DNA of 64,000 bases from positions 3,720,001-3,784,000 of the forward strand of contig NZ_JAXCHP010000001.1 in assembly GCF_035984545.1 (NCBI RefSeq), read 5' to 3'. Shown piece after piece: positions 16,072 to 25,603 of this stretch. Both the position numbers and the translations under genes were made by a program. Position 1 is the stretch's first letter. Every line of letters starts with the position of its first letter. Under the pieces are notes generated by a model, which did not search any database, was not told the origin of the DNA, and saw only the letters and a list, made by a program, of their open reading frames with translations. The DNA is from Cryobacterium sp. GrIS_2_6. GTDB lineage: Bacteria > Actinomycetota > Actinomycetes > Actinomycetales > Microbacteriaceae.

Positions 16072-17484
<1,413 letters not shown>

Positions 17485-17526
17485 TTCCTGGTTTCGCTTC
17501 CTTGCGCCTGCCGGCATCCGCTCTCA

Positions 17527-17586
17527 CGCGCCATTTGCGCCGCTCCGCGCCAGGCATACCGGTAGCGTAGCGGCGCAAATGGCGCG
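17527..17586. repeat. Palindromic family A copy 3, between convergent genes
   Basis: CGCGCCATTTGCGCCGCT (17527-17544) pairs perfectly over 18 bp with 17569-17586. The 24-nt centre holds CGCGCCAGGCATACC, the family core with a disrupted inner stem. It lies between the murB stop and the stop of the convergent repetitive membrane protein, and could act as a two-way terminator. Confidence 0.8.
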
Positions 17587-17638
17587 CGGGACGGGGCGGG
17601 GCGCTCAACCAACACCCAAGTCCGAACTCGGGGCCCGG

Positions 17639-18604
17639 TCAGGTCGCGTGACGGGCGGCCGCGGCGATCCCCGCGACGATGAGCACGAGCCCTATCAGGA
17701 TCACGCCCCCGAGCAGCCACAGCGCGGGGTCGGTCTCTCCGGGCACGAGTGTGCGGTAGATGATGAAGCCCGAGAAGGCGAGCATCACCGTGCCCCAGAA
17801 GATCGTGCCGAAGAGCGGATGCCGCCGCCGCGCCGGCGCCGCGGGCCACGTCTCCGGGGCGTTCGCGCCCGGAGCCGCGTAAACGGGCGCAGTCGGTGCG
17901 GTCGGCGCCCGAGGTGCGCGCGGCGGCGTCGAGCCGGACGAAGGGGTCGCAGCCGCGCTCCCAGCGCGGCTCGCGCTCGCACCGGCGCTCGCACCCGCAG
18001 CGGCACTCGGTGCCAGGGGCGCAGCGCTTTCCCGCGGCGCGGCGAATGCGGTGAACTCCGGATTGACCGGCTCGGTTGGGAGTACTTCGGTGTCGACGTT
18101 TCCTGAACGGTCCGTCGTCCCGAACGGGAGCACATCGGTCTCCGCCGCCGATGCGCCAGAGGGGGTCGTGGACTCGACCGGTTGGACGGCGGTCTCCGCG
18201 GTCGATCCGGCAGACGCCGTCGCGGCCTTGGTCGGTGGGACGGCTGTCTTCGCGGTCGATGCGGCCGAGAGGGTGGCGGACTCGGTCGGCAGGACGGCAG
18301 ACCCAGCGGTCGTTCCGGCGAGCGGCGTAGCGGCCTCCGTCGGCAAGACCGCGGTCTCGGTTGAATCGGCTGAGGGCGTCCGTCCGGATGCGGCGGAGCC
18401 AGACTCGAACGGGAGCACTTCCGTATCGGCCTCCGAGATCGGGAAGGGGGCGTTGAGGCGGAGCACGGCGGTCTCGGCGGACGCGGCGTACTCGGACGAT
18501 TCAACGTTCTCGGGGGAGCCTGCGGAGCCGGCGGCGGTCGCGGGCGGCTTTGCGGAACCGCCGGAACGGCCCGAACCGGTGGGCGGGGTGACGGGATCGG
18601 TCAT
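17639..18604 (-). CDS. Repetitive Thr/Ala-rich membrane protein of unknown function
   Basis: 321 residues; I recognise no family. The first two thirds are low-complexity and contain an imperfect repeat of about 18-20 residues built around (T/E)TAVLPTE-A-T-P-A-G-T (for example ETAVLPTEAATPLAG, then AVLPTESATLSAAS, AVPPTKAATASAG, AVQPVESTTPSGAS). A proline-rich stretch follows. Two transmembrane helices close the protein (FWGTVMLAFSGFIIY and LWLLGGVILIGLVLIVAGIAAA). There is no obvious signal peptide, so the repeats are probably cytoplasmic. AGGAG is 8 nt upstream. It lies 9 bp after the PspC gene on the same strand and probably belongs to that envelope-stress unit. Confidence 0.7.
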   Translation of the reverse strand: MTDPVTPPTGSGRSGGSAKPPATAAGSAGSPENVESSEYAASAETAVLRLNAPFPISEADTEVLPFESGSAASGRTPSADSTETAVLPTEAATPLAGTTAGSAVLPTESATLSAASTAKTAVPPTKAATASAGSTAETAVQPVESTTPSGASAAETDVLPFGTTDRSGNVDTEVLPTEPVNPEFTAFAAPRESAAPLAPSAAAGASAGASASRAGSAAATPSSGSTPPRAPRAPTAPTAPVYAAPGANAPETWPAAPARRRHPLFGTIFWGTVMLAFSGFIIYRTLVPGETDPALWLLGGVILIGLVLIVAGIAAAARHAT

Positions 18605-18613
18605 GGCGGACTC

Positions 18614-20308
18614 CTATCGTGCGGTGCCGACGCGGGCGCCGGACTGGGTGAGGTCGACCTGGCCGGCGAACGACCAGACCCGAACGTGGGTGACGGCCCG
18701 GGCATCCGTGCCGTTGACGGTGCGCACGTCGCGGATGAAGATGCCGGCCCGCTCCGGGTCGCCCGATTCCCCGCCGGTCGTCACGACGCCGGCGAGGAGG
18801 TTGACCTCGACCTCGACGGGTCGGTCGCTCGGCAGCACGAGCGTCGTCACACCGAATCCGAGCCAGACGTCGATCGTGCGGACGTCCTTCGCCGGGGCGT
18901 TGTCGAGGGCGCTGATATCGACGGTCGGCGTGCCGGCGAACATCGCGTAGCCGGGGGGAGTCCCGGCCGAGGACGAGGGCACGGCCCAGTTGTGGGTGCC
19001 GGCGAAGTCGAACTGGGTGCCCTGCGGCATCCAGCCGAGGGCGACGAGGGTGAGCGCGGCGAGGAACGCGAGCCCGCCGAGGGCCCCGCTCTCCCGGCCA
19101 CGGATGCCGGACACGATCATCCCGATCGCCGCGACGCCGAGGGCGACGGCGAGGCCGAGCACGAACACGGAGTTCGACCAGACCCCGTGCGCGTAGACGG
19201 ATGCGACGATCGCCCCGGCGAGCAGTGCGAACCCGAGGGTGATCGCCGAGAGAGCGGCGCTCGGCCGGCGGCCGCGGCGCCAGGCGGCGTGTTCGGCCTG
19301 GCGCTGGCGCTGGCGCTCCTGCCAGGCGAGGTTCTGCTCGCGCCAGGCGCGGTTCTGTTCGGAGCGCACCCGGTACTGTTCCTGCCAGGACTGGTTCGCG
19401 GCCGTCGCGCTCGCCGCGGTCGCCGGGTACGCAGCGGTTGCGGGCGTGCCCGGTGCGCCCGGGTAAGCGGATGCGGCAGGGTAGGACCCCGGCGTCGCCG
19501 GCGGGATCCCGTTCCGGTTCCGGTAGTCGGCCTGGTACGGGTTCTCGGTCGCGGATGGCGTCGCGGTCCACGACGATGGGGGGGCGAAGCCGGCGGACGC
19601 GGCCGGGCCGGCGGTGCCCGCAGAGGCCGCGGCGCCGGGCGCGGGTGGAGCCGGAGGAGCGGGAGGAGCGGGGGGCGCGCCGGGCGCGGGCCGGGTCGCA
19701 CCGGCATCCGCTGCCGAGCCGTAGCCCGAGGTGGGACGCGGACGCTCGCCCGAACCGGAACCGGGACCGTAGCCGGAACCGCCGCCGCCGCCGTTTCCGC
19801 CGCTGCCAGGACCGCGGCGCACGAGGTAGAGCACGAGCCAGACGATGCCGGCAACGACCGCGAGGCCCCACGCTGCGCTCAGCGAAGTGCTCAGCCAGCC
19901 GGGCATGCCCCAGGCCGCGGGCGGTCCGTCCCACCAGAATCCGCGGGTGAACGGCACGATGGTGAGGAGGAGGACGGCGCCGATCCCGATCATGGCGGGT
20001 TGGAAGCGGCCGCGGAGGGCTTCCTCTGCGTGGATGCGGCCGAGTGCGTTGGGGAGCAGCGCCCAGCCCACCGCATAGACGAAGAGCACGGGTGCCCCGA
20101 GCACGGCGAGCACGAACGCGATGCCGCGCACGATGATCGTGTCGAGTCCGGTGCGGCCGCCGATGGCGCCGCAGACCCCGGCGAACCAGCGGTCTGCGCC
20201 GCGGACCATGCCGCTGCGGCGGATCCAGTCGAAGAAACGGGTGAGCTGGTCTGGACCCGACGGGCCCGGGCCGGCCGGGTATGTCGGATTACGCGGTTGA
20301 TCGGTCAT
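18614..20308 (-). CDS. PspC domain-containing membrane protein
   Basis: 564 residues. A PspC domain lies near the N-terminus (about 25-90: WFAGVCGAIGGRTGLDTIIVRGIAFVLA, then VYAVGWALLPN). Further transmembrane helices, a long Gly/Pro/Ala-rich cytoplasmic segment with a Gln/Arg-rich stretch, more helices, and a C-terminal beta-rich domain (STPPGYAMFAG to the end) follow. That last part resembles the adhesin-like or LiaF-type C-terminal domain often found with PspC. It is divergent, with a 112-bp spacer, from a kinase that also carries PspC. The pair is a typical actinobacterial envelope-stress module. I chose ATG 20308; upstream sequence overlaps the promoter region. Confidence 0.85.
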   Translation of the reverse strand: MTDQPRNPTYPAGPGPSGPDQLTRFFDWIRRSGMVRGADRWFAGVCGAIGGRTGLDTIIVRGIAFVLAVLGAPVLFVYAVGWALLPNALGRIHAEEALRGRFQPAMIGIGAVLLLTIVPFTRGFWWDGPPAAWGMPGWLSTSLSAAWGLAVVAGIVWLVLYLVRRGPGSGGNGGGGGSGYGPGSGSGERPRPTSGYGSAADAGATRPAPGAPPAPPAPPAPPAPGAAASAGTAGPAASAGFAPPSSWTATPSATENPYQADYRNRNGIPPATPGSYPAASAYPGAPGTPATAAYPATAASATAANQSWQEQYRVRSEQNRAWREQNLAWQERQRQRQAEHAAWRRGRRPSAALSAITLGFALLAGAIVASVYAHGVWSNSVFVLGLAVALGVAAIGMIVSGIRGRESGALGGLAFLAALTLVALGWMPQGTQFDFAGTHNWAVPSSSAGTPPGYAMFAGTPTVDISALDNAPAKDVRTIDVWLGFGVTTLVLPSDRPVEVEVNLLAGVVTTGGESGDPERAGIFIRDVRTVNGTDARAVTHVRVWSFAGQVDLTQSGARVGTAR

Positions 20309-20420
20309 AACATCACTCAACCACTCGCGATGGCGCGCTGCTATCGGGGAGAACCCTGAACGGACCCTGAGATCTGGCCGCACCGGATCGGGGCGGCCTT
20401 CGGGGTGCTTGGATGAAGAC

Positions 20421-21938
20421 ATGAGAACCGAGCGGATGACCCGGCCGCGCCAGCGGATCATCGCCGGCGTCTGCGCGGGCTTCGCTGAGCACACCGGGTT
20501 GTCCGTGCCGGTGGTGCGCAGCGCGACGCTGCTGCTCGTCCTGGCCGGCGGGGCTGGCGCGCTGCTCTACGCCTGGCTCTGGGTGACGACGCCGACCGCA
20601 GCGGCGAACCCGGCCCGGTTCGCGGCCGCCGAGCTCCCCAAGGCGAGCCTCGCGCGCCCGGCGCCCGGGTACGCCGGTTCCCCCGGCTCCGGCCACGGCC
20701 TCGGCGGTCCCGCGGATGCCGCGGCCGAGCGAGCCGCCGCTGCCGCGTCTTCGGCCCGGTCGGCTCCGATCACGGAGATCCTGCTCGGGCTCGCGCTCCT
20801 CGCCGCCGGGCTCACTCTCGTCGCGAGCCGGCTCGGCGCCGACATTCCGCTCGCCGTGGTCATCCCCGCGATCGTCGTGCTGTCGGGGACCGCGCTCGCC
20901 TGGCGGCAGTTCGCGGACATCCGCGGCGGTTCGGAGCAGCACTCGTCCGCTCTGCTCGTGCGCGCGCTCGGCGCCCTCGTGCTCGTCGCCGTCGGCATCC
21001 TGCTGTTCTTCGTGACGAGTGACAGCCCCGACGGTTGGACGGTTGTGATCGCATCAGCTTCGGTGCTGCTCGGCGTCGTCGTCGTGATCGCGCCGTGGCT
21101 CGTGCGGCTCTCGCGCGACCTCGCCGACGAGCGCGCGGGACGGGCGCGCGAGGCCGAGCGCGCCGAAATCGCTGCGCACCTGCACGACTCGGTGCTGCAG
21201 ACGCTCGCACTGATCCAGCAGAAGGCCGGGCCGCAGAGCGATGCAGCCCGGCTCGCCCGCGCCCAGGAGCGGGAGCTGCGCGAGTGGCTGTTTACCGGGA
21301 CCGGGACCGGCTTCGGCGCTGGCGCTGGCGCTGGTACTGCCGCGGGAGCGGATGCCGGTGCGGGCGGGGCCGGCTCCGGCGTCCCCGACGTCGACCTCCC
21401 GACGGCGCTCCGCCGGATCGGGGCGGAGCTCGAGGCCGATTTCCCGGTGCAGTTCGACATCGTGAGCGCGGGCGCGAGCCTCGGCCCCGCCCCGGAGGGG
21501 CTGCTCGCCGCGGGGCGCGAGGCCATGCTCAACGCAGCGCGGCACTCGGGCGGGCCGGTGTCCGTCTACCTCGAGACGGGGGCGAACGCGGTGAGCCTCA
21601 GCGTGACCGACCGCGGCCCGGGCTTCCGGCTCGACGACGTTCCGGATGACCGGCACGGCGTCCGCGAGTCCGTCATCGGGCGGATGCGCCGCCTCGGCGG
21701 CTCCGCGCTCGTACGCCCCGGCCCCGGCGGTGCGGGCACGGAGATCCTGCTCACCCTGCCCACGGCGACCGCTCCCGCAGATCCTGCCCTCCCGCACCCA
21801 ACGAATTCGACGGACTTTGTGATGAAAATGCACGTGAGCGGCTCGGAAACGGCCGAAAACCCGAAAAACTCCGTCGAATCGGTTCACCCCGACCCGGCCT
21901 GGCCTGCCGCTGCGGATGCCGATGGGAGCCGCTCGTGA
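20421..21938 (+). CDS. PspC-domain sensor histidine kinase (LiaS/NarL-type)
   Basis: 505 residues. An N-terminal PspC domain (IIAGVCAGFAEHTGLSVPVVRSATLLL) is followed by about four more transmembrane helices. The HisKA_3 dimerisation block is EIAAHLHDSVLQTLALIQQ with the phospho-accepting His. A Gly/Ala-rich linker (about 294-318) precedes the ATPase domain with N-box REAMLNAARHSGG and G-box TDRGPGFRLDD. The last about 50 residues have no family counterpart and are largely encoded by an 89-bp inverted-repeat element (21797-21885). The stop overlaps the response regulator start (GTGA). It is divergent from the PspC gene, which it probably regulates. Confidence 0.88.
   Translation: MRTERMTRPRQRIIAGVCAGFAEHTGLSVPVVRSATLLLVLAGGAGALLYAWLWVTTPTAAANPARFAAAELPKASLARPAPGYAGSPGSGHGLGGPADAAAERAAAAASSARSAPITEILLGLALLAAGLTLVASRLGADIPLAVVIPAIVVLSGTALAWRQFADIRGGSEQHSSALLVRALGALVLVAVGILLFFVTSDSPDGWTVVIASASVLLGVVVVIAPWLVRLSRDLADERAGRAREAERAEIAAHLHDSVLQTLALIQQKAGPQSDAARLARAQERELREWLFTGTGTGFGAGAGAGTAAGADAGAGGAGSGVPDVDLPTALRRIGAELEADFPVQFDIVSAGASLGPAPEGLLAAGREAMLNAARHSGGPVSVYLETGANAVSLSVTDRGPGFRLDDVPDDRHGVRESVIGRMRRLGGSALVRPGPGGAGTEILLTLPTATAPADPALPHPTNSTDFVMKMHVSGSETAENPKNSVESVHPDPAWPAAADADGSRS
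21797..21885. repeat. Inverted-repeat element family B copy 1, inside a coding region
   Basis: The ends AACGAATTCGACGGACTTT and AAACTCCGTCGAATCGGTT are imperfect inverted repeats around a central CACGTG. The same ends and CACGTG centre occur in inverse orientation at 43583-43671. Here the element supplies codons for the C-terminal tail of the sensor kinase. Confidence 0.75.
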
Positions 21939-22657
21939 GCGAGCCGCACGGCGCCCCAGACCCCGGCACCGATCCCGGAAGCGTGCCCACCCCACCCGCC
22001 TCGACCGCTGGGCTCCCCGTCGTGATCGTCGACGACCACTCGATCTTCCGCTCGGGCCTGCGCGCCGAACTGGACGCGGACATCCGAGTGCTCGGTGAGG
22101 CCGCGACGGTCGACGAGGCGATCGCCCTCGTGGTCGCGCTGCAGCCGCGGGTGGTGCTCCTCGACGTGCACCTGCCCGGCGGGCGCGGCGGCGGGGGGAG
22201 CGAGGTCATCCACGACGCCGCGCACCGGGCGCCGCACACCCTGTTCCTCGCGTTGAGTGTCTCCGACGCCGCCGACGACGTGGTCCGGGTGATTCGGGCG
22301 GGGGCGCGCGGCTACATCACCAAGAGTTCATCGGGGGCCGAGGTCTCCGACGCCGCCCGCCGGGTCGCGGACGGCGACGCGGTGTTCTCGCCCCGGCTCG
22401 CGGGGTTCGTGCTCGACGCGTTCGGCGCGGTCGCCGGGGAGACCGCCGAGACGACCGAGGAGCTCGACCGCCTCTCCGCGAGGGAGCAGGAGGTCATGCG
22501 GCTGATCGCCCGCGGGTACACGTACAAGGAGGTCGCCGGGAGCCTGTTCATCTCGCCGAAGACCGTCGAGACGCACGTCTCAGCGGTGCTCCGCAAGCTG
22601 CAGCTCTCGTCCCGCTACGAGCTCACCGCCTGGGCGCTCGAGCGCAAGCTGCTCTAG
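21935..22657 (+). CDS. NarL/LuxR-type response regulator (partner of PspC kinase)
   Basis: 240 residues. The receiver domain follows a 27-residue Pro-rich leader (VVIVDDHSIFRSGLRAEL; phospho-acceptor Asp in VVLLDVHLPGG; Lys in GYITKSSSG). The C-terminal LuxR HTH is LSAREQEVMRLIARGYTYKE and SPKTVETHVSAVLRKL. The GTG start overlaps the kinase stop, so the pair is translationally coupled. The likely targets are the PspC genes around it. Confidence 0.93.
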   Translation: MSEPHGAPDPGTDPGSVPTPPASTAGLPVVIVDDHSIFRSGLRAELDADIRVLGEAATVDEAIALVVALQPRVVLLDVHLPGGRGGGGSEVIHDAAHRAPHTLFLALSVSDAADDVVRVIRAGARGYITKSSSGAEVSDAARRVADGDAVFSPRLAGFVLDAFGAVAGETAETTEELDRLSAREQEVMRLIARGYTYKEVAGSLFISPKTVETHVSAVLRKLQLSSRYELTAWALERKLL

Positions 22658-22681
22658 CCTGCCTTCTGCATCCGCCCGCGG

Positions 22682-22768
22682 GCCCGCACAGTCGCCGAGA
22701 GTCGCCGATCCGCCGACTGACCCCGGCGCACCGGCGACGGCGGGCGCGAACGGCGATTGTCGGCGGGC
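22682..22768. repeat. GC-rich imperfect palindrome between convergent regulators
   Basis: GCCCGCACAGTCGCCG (22682-22697) pairs with CGGCGATTGTCGGCGGGC (22751-22768) with a two-base bulge, and GTCGCCGA is duplicated inside. It fills the 170-bp gap between two convergent response regulator genes. I see no gene here; a two-way terminator or REP-like element is likely. Confidence 0.45.
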
Positions 22769-22829
22769 ACGCGGGGCAAGCGGGCGGGCGCGCCGGGCGG
22801 GCGGTGCGCGGGGGCGAGCGGATGCCGGG

Positions 22830-23453
22830 CTACAGCAGCCCTAGTTCCATCGCGCGGGTCACGGCGCGGGTCCGGTCGCTGACCGCGAGCTTCTCGAAGG
22901 CGTGCAGCAGGTGCGTCTTCACGGTCGCCTCGCTGATGAACAGGGAGCGGCCGATCTGCGGGTTGCTCTCGCCGGCGGACACGAGCCGGAGCACGTCGAG
23001 TTCGCGGGCCGACAGGCGCGGCGTCGGGTCAGGCATCCGGTGCACCCGGTGCACGAGCATCGCCGCGATCGACGGGGCGAGCGCGGTCTGGCCACGCGCG
23101 ACCGAGCGCACGCCCTCGATGATCTCCGCCTGGGGCGCGGCCTTCAGCAGGTACCCGCTCGCTCCGGCCGCGATCGCGGCCAGAATCTGGTCGTCGCTCT
23201 CGTACGTCGTGAGGACCAGCACCCGGGTCCGCTCGTTCGCCGCGACGATGAGCGCGGTCGCCGCGACGCCGTCGAGCACAGGCATCCGCAGGTCCATCAG
23301 CACGAGGTCGGGGTCGAGCGCGGCCGCGAGCGCGACGGCCTCCTCGCCGTTGCCTGCCTGCCCGACGACCTCGATGTCGCCGGCGCCGCCGAGCAGCAGC
23401 GCGATACCGCCGCGCACGATCGGGTGGTCGTCGGCCACGATGACCCGGATCAT
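22830..23453 (-). CDS. NarL/LuxR-type response regulator (ABC exporter operon)
   Basis: 207 residues. The receiver domain starts at residue 2 (IRVIVADDHPIVRGGIALLL; Asp in LVLMDLRMPVLDG; Lys in YLLKAAPQ). The LuxR HTH is LSARELDVLRLVSAGESNPQ with SEATVKTHLLHAFEKL. It is the last gene of a four-gene minus-strand operon: ABC ATPase, ABC-2 permease, histidine kinase, response regulator. The start overlaps the kinase stop by 4 bp. Confidence 0.93.
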   Translation of the reverse strand: MIRVIVADDHPIVRGGIALLLGGAGDIEVVGQAGNGEEAVALAAALDPDLVLMDLRMPVLDGVAATALIVAANERTRVLVLTTYESDDQILAAIAAGASGYLLKAAPQAEIIEGVRSVARGQTALAPSIAAMLVHRVHRMPDPTPRLSARELDVLRLVSAGESNPQIGRSLFISEATVKTHLLHAFEKLAVSDRTRAVTRAMELGLL

Positions 23454-24697
23454 CGCTCGTGCCTCACCGATTCGACGGAGATCGTGGGGTTCCCGGCTTC
23501 CGCCGCCGGCACGGTCACCCGCAGCACGGTGCCGCCGCGTTCACCGGCGCCGACCGTGAGCCGGCCACCGACGAGGGCGAGCCGGTCGCGCATCCCCGAG
23601 AGGCCGAACCCGTTCTCGTGCGCGGGAGCATAGGCGCCGAGACCGCGACCGTCGTCGGTCACGGTGAGCACGGCATCCGTGCCGACGCGTTCGAGGCGAA
23701 CGGATGCCGCCGCCGCGCGGGAGTGCTTGCGCACGTTCGCGAGGCCTTCCTGGGCGCAGCGGAGCAGCACGACCTCGTTTTCCCGGTCGAGCCCGTCGAG
23801 CTCGGTGTCCGCGAGGATCACCCGCACCTGGATGCCGGTCTCGCGTTCGAAGCGCCCGGCGAGGCGGCGCAGGGTCTCGGCCAGGGTCGAATCTCCGACG
23901 CGCACGGGCGACATGGCCGCGACGAGGGTGCGCGCCTCGGTCAGGGCCTGCCTGGCGGTGTCTTCGATGAGCTCGACGGTGGGCCTCGCCCCGCTGTCTG
24001 CTCCGAGCTCGTTCCCCGCGCGCTGCGCGAGCATCACGAGGCTTGTCAGGCTCTGGGCGATGGTGTCGTGGATCTCCCTGGCGAGGCGTTCCCGTTCGGC
24101 CGCGCTCCCGGCATCTCGGTGCAGGGCGGCGAGTTCGTCCTGGGCGAGGCTGAGTTCCTCATAGAGACGCCGTTGGGTGCTGCCGTCGCGAGCGATGCGG
24201 GTGATCCAGGCGCCCATCGCGATCGCGAAGACGAAGGAGATCCCTTCGGTGGTATACGCCTGCCCGAGGGCTGCGGGAGTGCCGCCGATGCCCAGCCAGA
24301 GACCCGCCCCGGCCGATGCCGCCAGGAGGGCACTCAGGACGACGGAGACGAGGAAGGAGTCGGTGAGCGTCCAGAGCAGCGGGAAGGCGATCGCCTGGAG
24401 CGTCGCCAGACTCGGATTGAACGCCGCTGCGACGCCCACGCCGACGATCAGCACTCCGCGGAAGACGGTCGCGGCCAGCGAGGCCGAACCGGTCCGTCCG
24501 TTCGGGCAGGCGATCGCGCGCCGTCCGAAACCGAAATAGCCGATGCCGATCGCGGCGAGCGTCGCGAGCGCGCCGATGCGCCCGAGCTCGTGCCCGTACC
24601 GGTACTGGTCGGCGGCCGCGAGCATCCCCATCAGCAGCAGTGACCCGCCGACGGCGACATCCCACCAGCGCAGGGTCGTCATGGCCGGAATCCTCAT
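23450..24697 (-). CDS. Sensor histidine kinase (DesK/LiaS-like) of the ABC exporter operon
   Basis: 415 residues. Five or six transmembrane helices occupy about 10-165 with no large extracellular domain, so it probably senses within the membrane or through the exporter. The HisKA_3 block is ERERLAREIHDTIAQSLTSLVMLAQ. The ATPase domain has an N-box (CAQEGLANVRKHSRA), TDDGRGL and GFGLSGMRDRL. The start could be ATG 24697 or 24682. It overlaps its response regulator and follows the permease closely. Confidence 0.9.
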   Translation of the reverse strand: MRIPAMTTLRWWDVAVGGSLLLMGMLAAADQYRYGHELGRIGALATLAAIGIGYFGFGRRAIACPNGRTGSASLAATVFRGVLIVGVGVAAAFNPSLATLQAIAFPLLWTLTDSFLVSVVLSALLAASAGAGLWLGIGGTPAALGQAYTTEGISFVFAIAMGAWITRIARDGSTQRRLYEELSLAQDELAALHRDAGSAAERERLAREIHDTIAQSLTSLVMLAQRAGNELGADSGARPTVELIEDTARQALTEARTLVAAMSPVRVGDSTLAETLRRLAGRFERETGIQVRVILADTELDGLDRENEVVLLRCAQEGLANVRKHSRAAAASVRLERVGTDAVLTVTDDGRGLGAYAPAHENGFGLSGMRDRLALVGGRLTVGAGERGGTVLRVTVPAAEAGNPTISVESVRHER

Positions 24698-24739
24698 GCG
24701 CCCAGCCTCCCACGCTCGCCGTGACCGGGGAACATCGGT

Positions 24740-25603
24740 TCAGCTGTCCATGCGGATCCAGCGGAACGTCACCCTGCTGAGCACAAGCCCGACCACGAGC
24801 CAGATCCCGAGGTTGAGGGCGACGAGCGGGAGGTCCCAGACTCCGTTCTGCTCGAGGCTCGCGAAGCTGTCCGGCAGGAAGACCGAGCGCATCCCCTGTG
24901 CCATCCATTTGAGCGGGAACAGGCTCGCGACGTTCTTCATCCAGTCGGGCAGCACGTAGAACTGCAGGTAGACGCCCGAGATGAACTGCAGGATCAGCAC
25001 GATCGGGATCACGACGGCGGTCGCGCTCTTGCCGGAGCGCGGCAGCGCCGAGAGCGCGATGCCGAGGAACGCGCAGGCGATCACACCGAACAGGAATACC
25101 CAGGCGAAGGCCAGCCACTTGGCCGGATCGGTCGGCAGGGCGATGTCGAGCATGAACCGCGCGACGAGGATCAGCAGGGCCGCCTGGATCGTGCCGGTGA
25201 CGAGCACCTGCCCGATCTTGCCGATGAAGTAGCTCAGCGGGGACAGCGGGGTGCCGCCGAGCCGTTTCAGGGTGCCGTCGCTCTTCTCGCCGGCGATGTC
25301 GACCGCGAGGTTCTGAACCCCGGAGAGCAGCATCCCCGCCGCGAGCATGCCCGGAAGGTAATACGCGCCGACGCTGACGCCGCCGCTGCCATCGGGCGCG
25401 CTGCCGATGTTGCCGGCCGAGCCGAACGCGGCCGTGAAGATCGCGAGCATGATGAACGGGAACAGGAACGTGAAGAACACGCTGTCCGGGGTGCGGAAGT
25501 ACATGCGCGCTTCGTAATACACCCGGGCGAGGCCGAGTCGCAGCACGCCGTGGCGGGCCGAGCGGACGCCGCCGGTCCCGGCAGTCGTGTCGATCGCGGT
25601 CAT
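24740..25603 (-). CDS. ABC-2 type transporter permease
   Basis: 287 residues with six transmembrane helices of the ABC-2 (DrrB/NodJ-like) type. The N-terminal amphipathic segment ends in YYEARMYFRTPDSVFFTFLFP. A family-typical EKSDGTLKRLGGTPLSPL loop follows helix 2, and GVYLQFYVLPDWMKNVASLFPLKW lies before the last helix. It forms the membrane part of an exporter with the ATPase encoded just upstream; the start overlaps the ATPase stop by 4 bp. The substrate is unknown, perhaps a lipid or an antibiotic sensed by the downstream kinase. Confidence 0.9.
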   Translation of the reverse strand: MTAIDTTAGTGGVRSARHGVLRLGLARVYYEARMYFRTPDSVFFTFLFPFIMLAIFTAAFGSAGNIGSAPDGSGGVSVGAYYLPGMLAAGMLLSGVQNLAVDIAGEKSDGTLKRLGGTPLSPLSYFIGKIGQVLVTGTIQAALLILVARFMLDIALPTDPAKWLAFAWVFLFGVIACAFLGIALSALPRSGKSATAVVIPIVLILQFISGVYLQFYVLPDWMKNVASLFPLKWMAQGMRSVFLPDSFASLEQNGVWDLPLVALNLGIWLVVGLVLSRVTFRWIRMDS

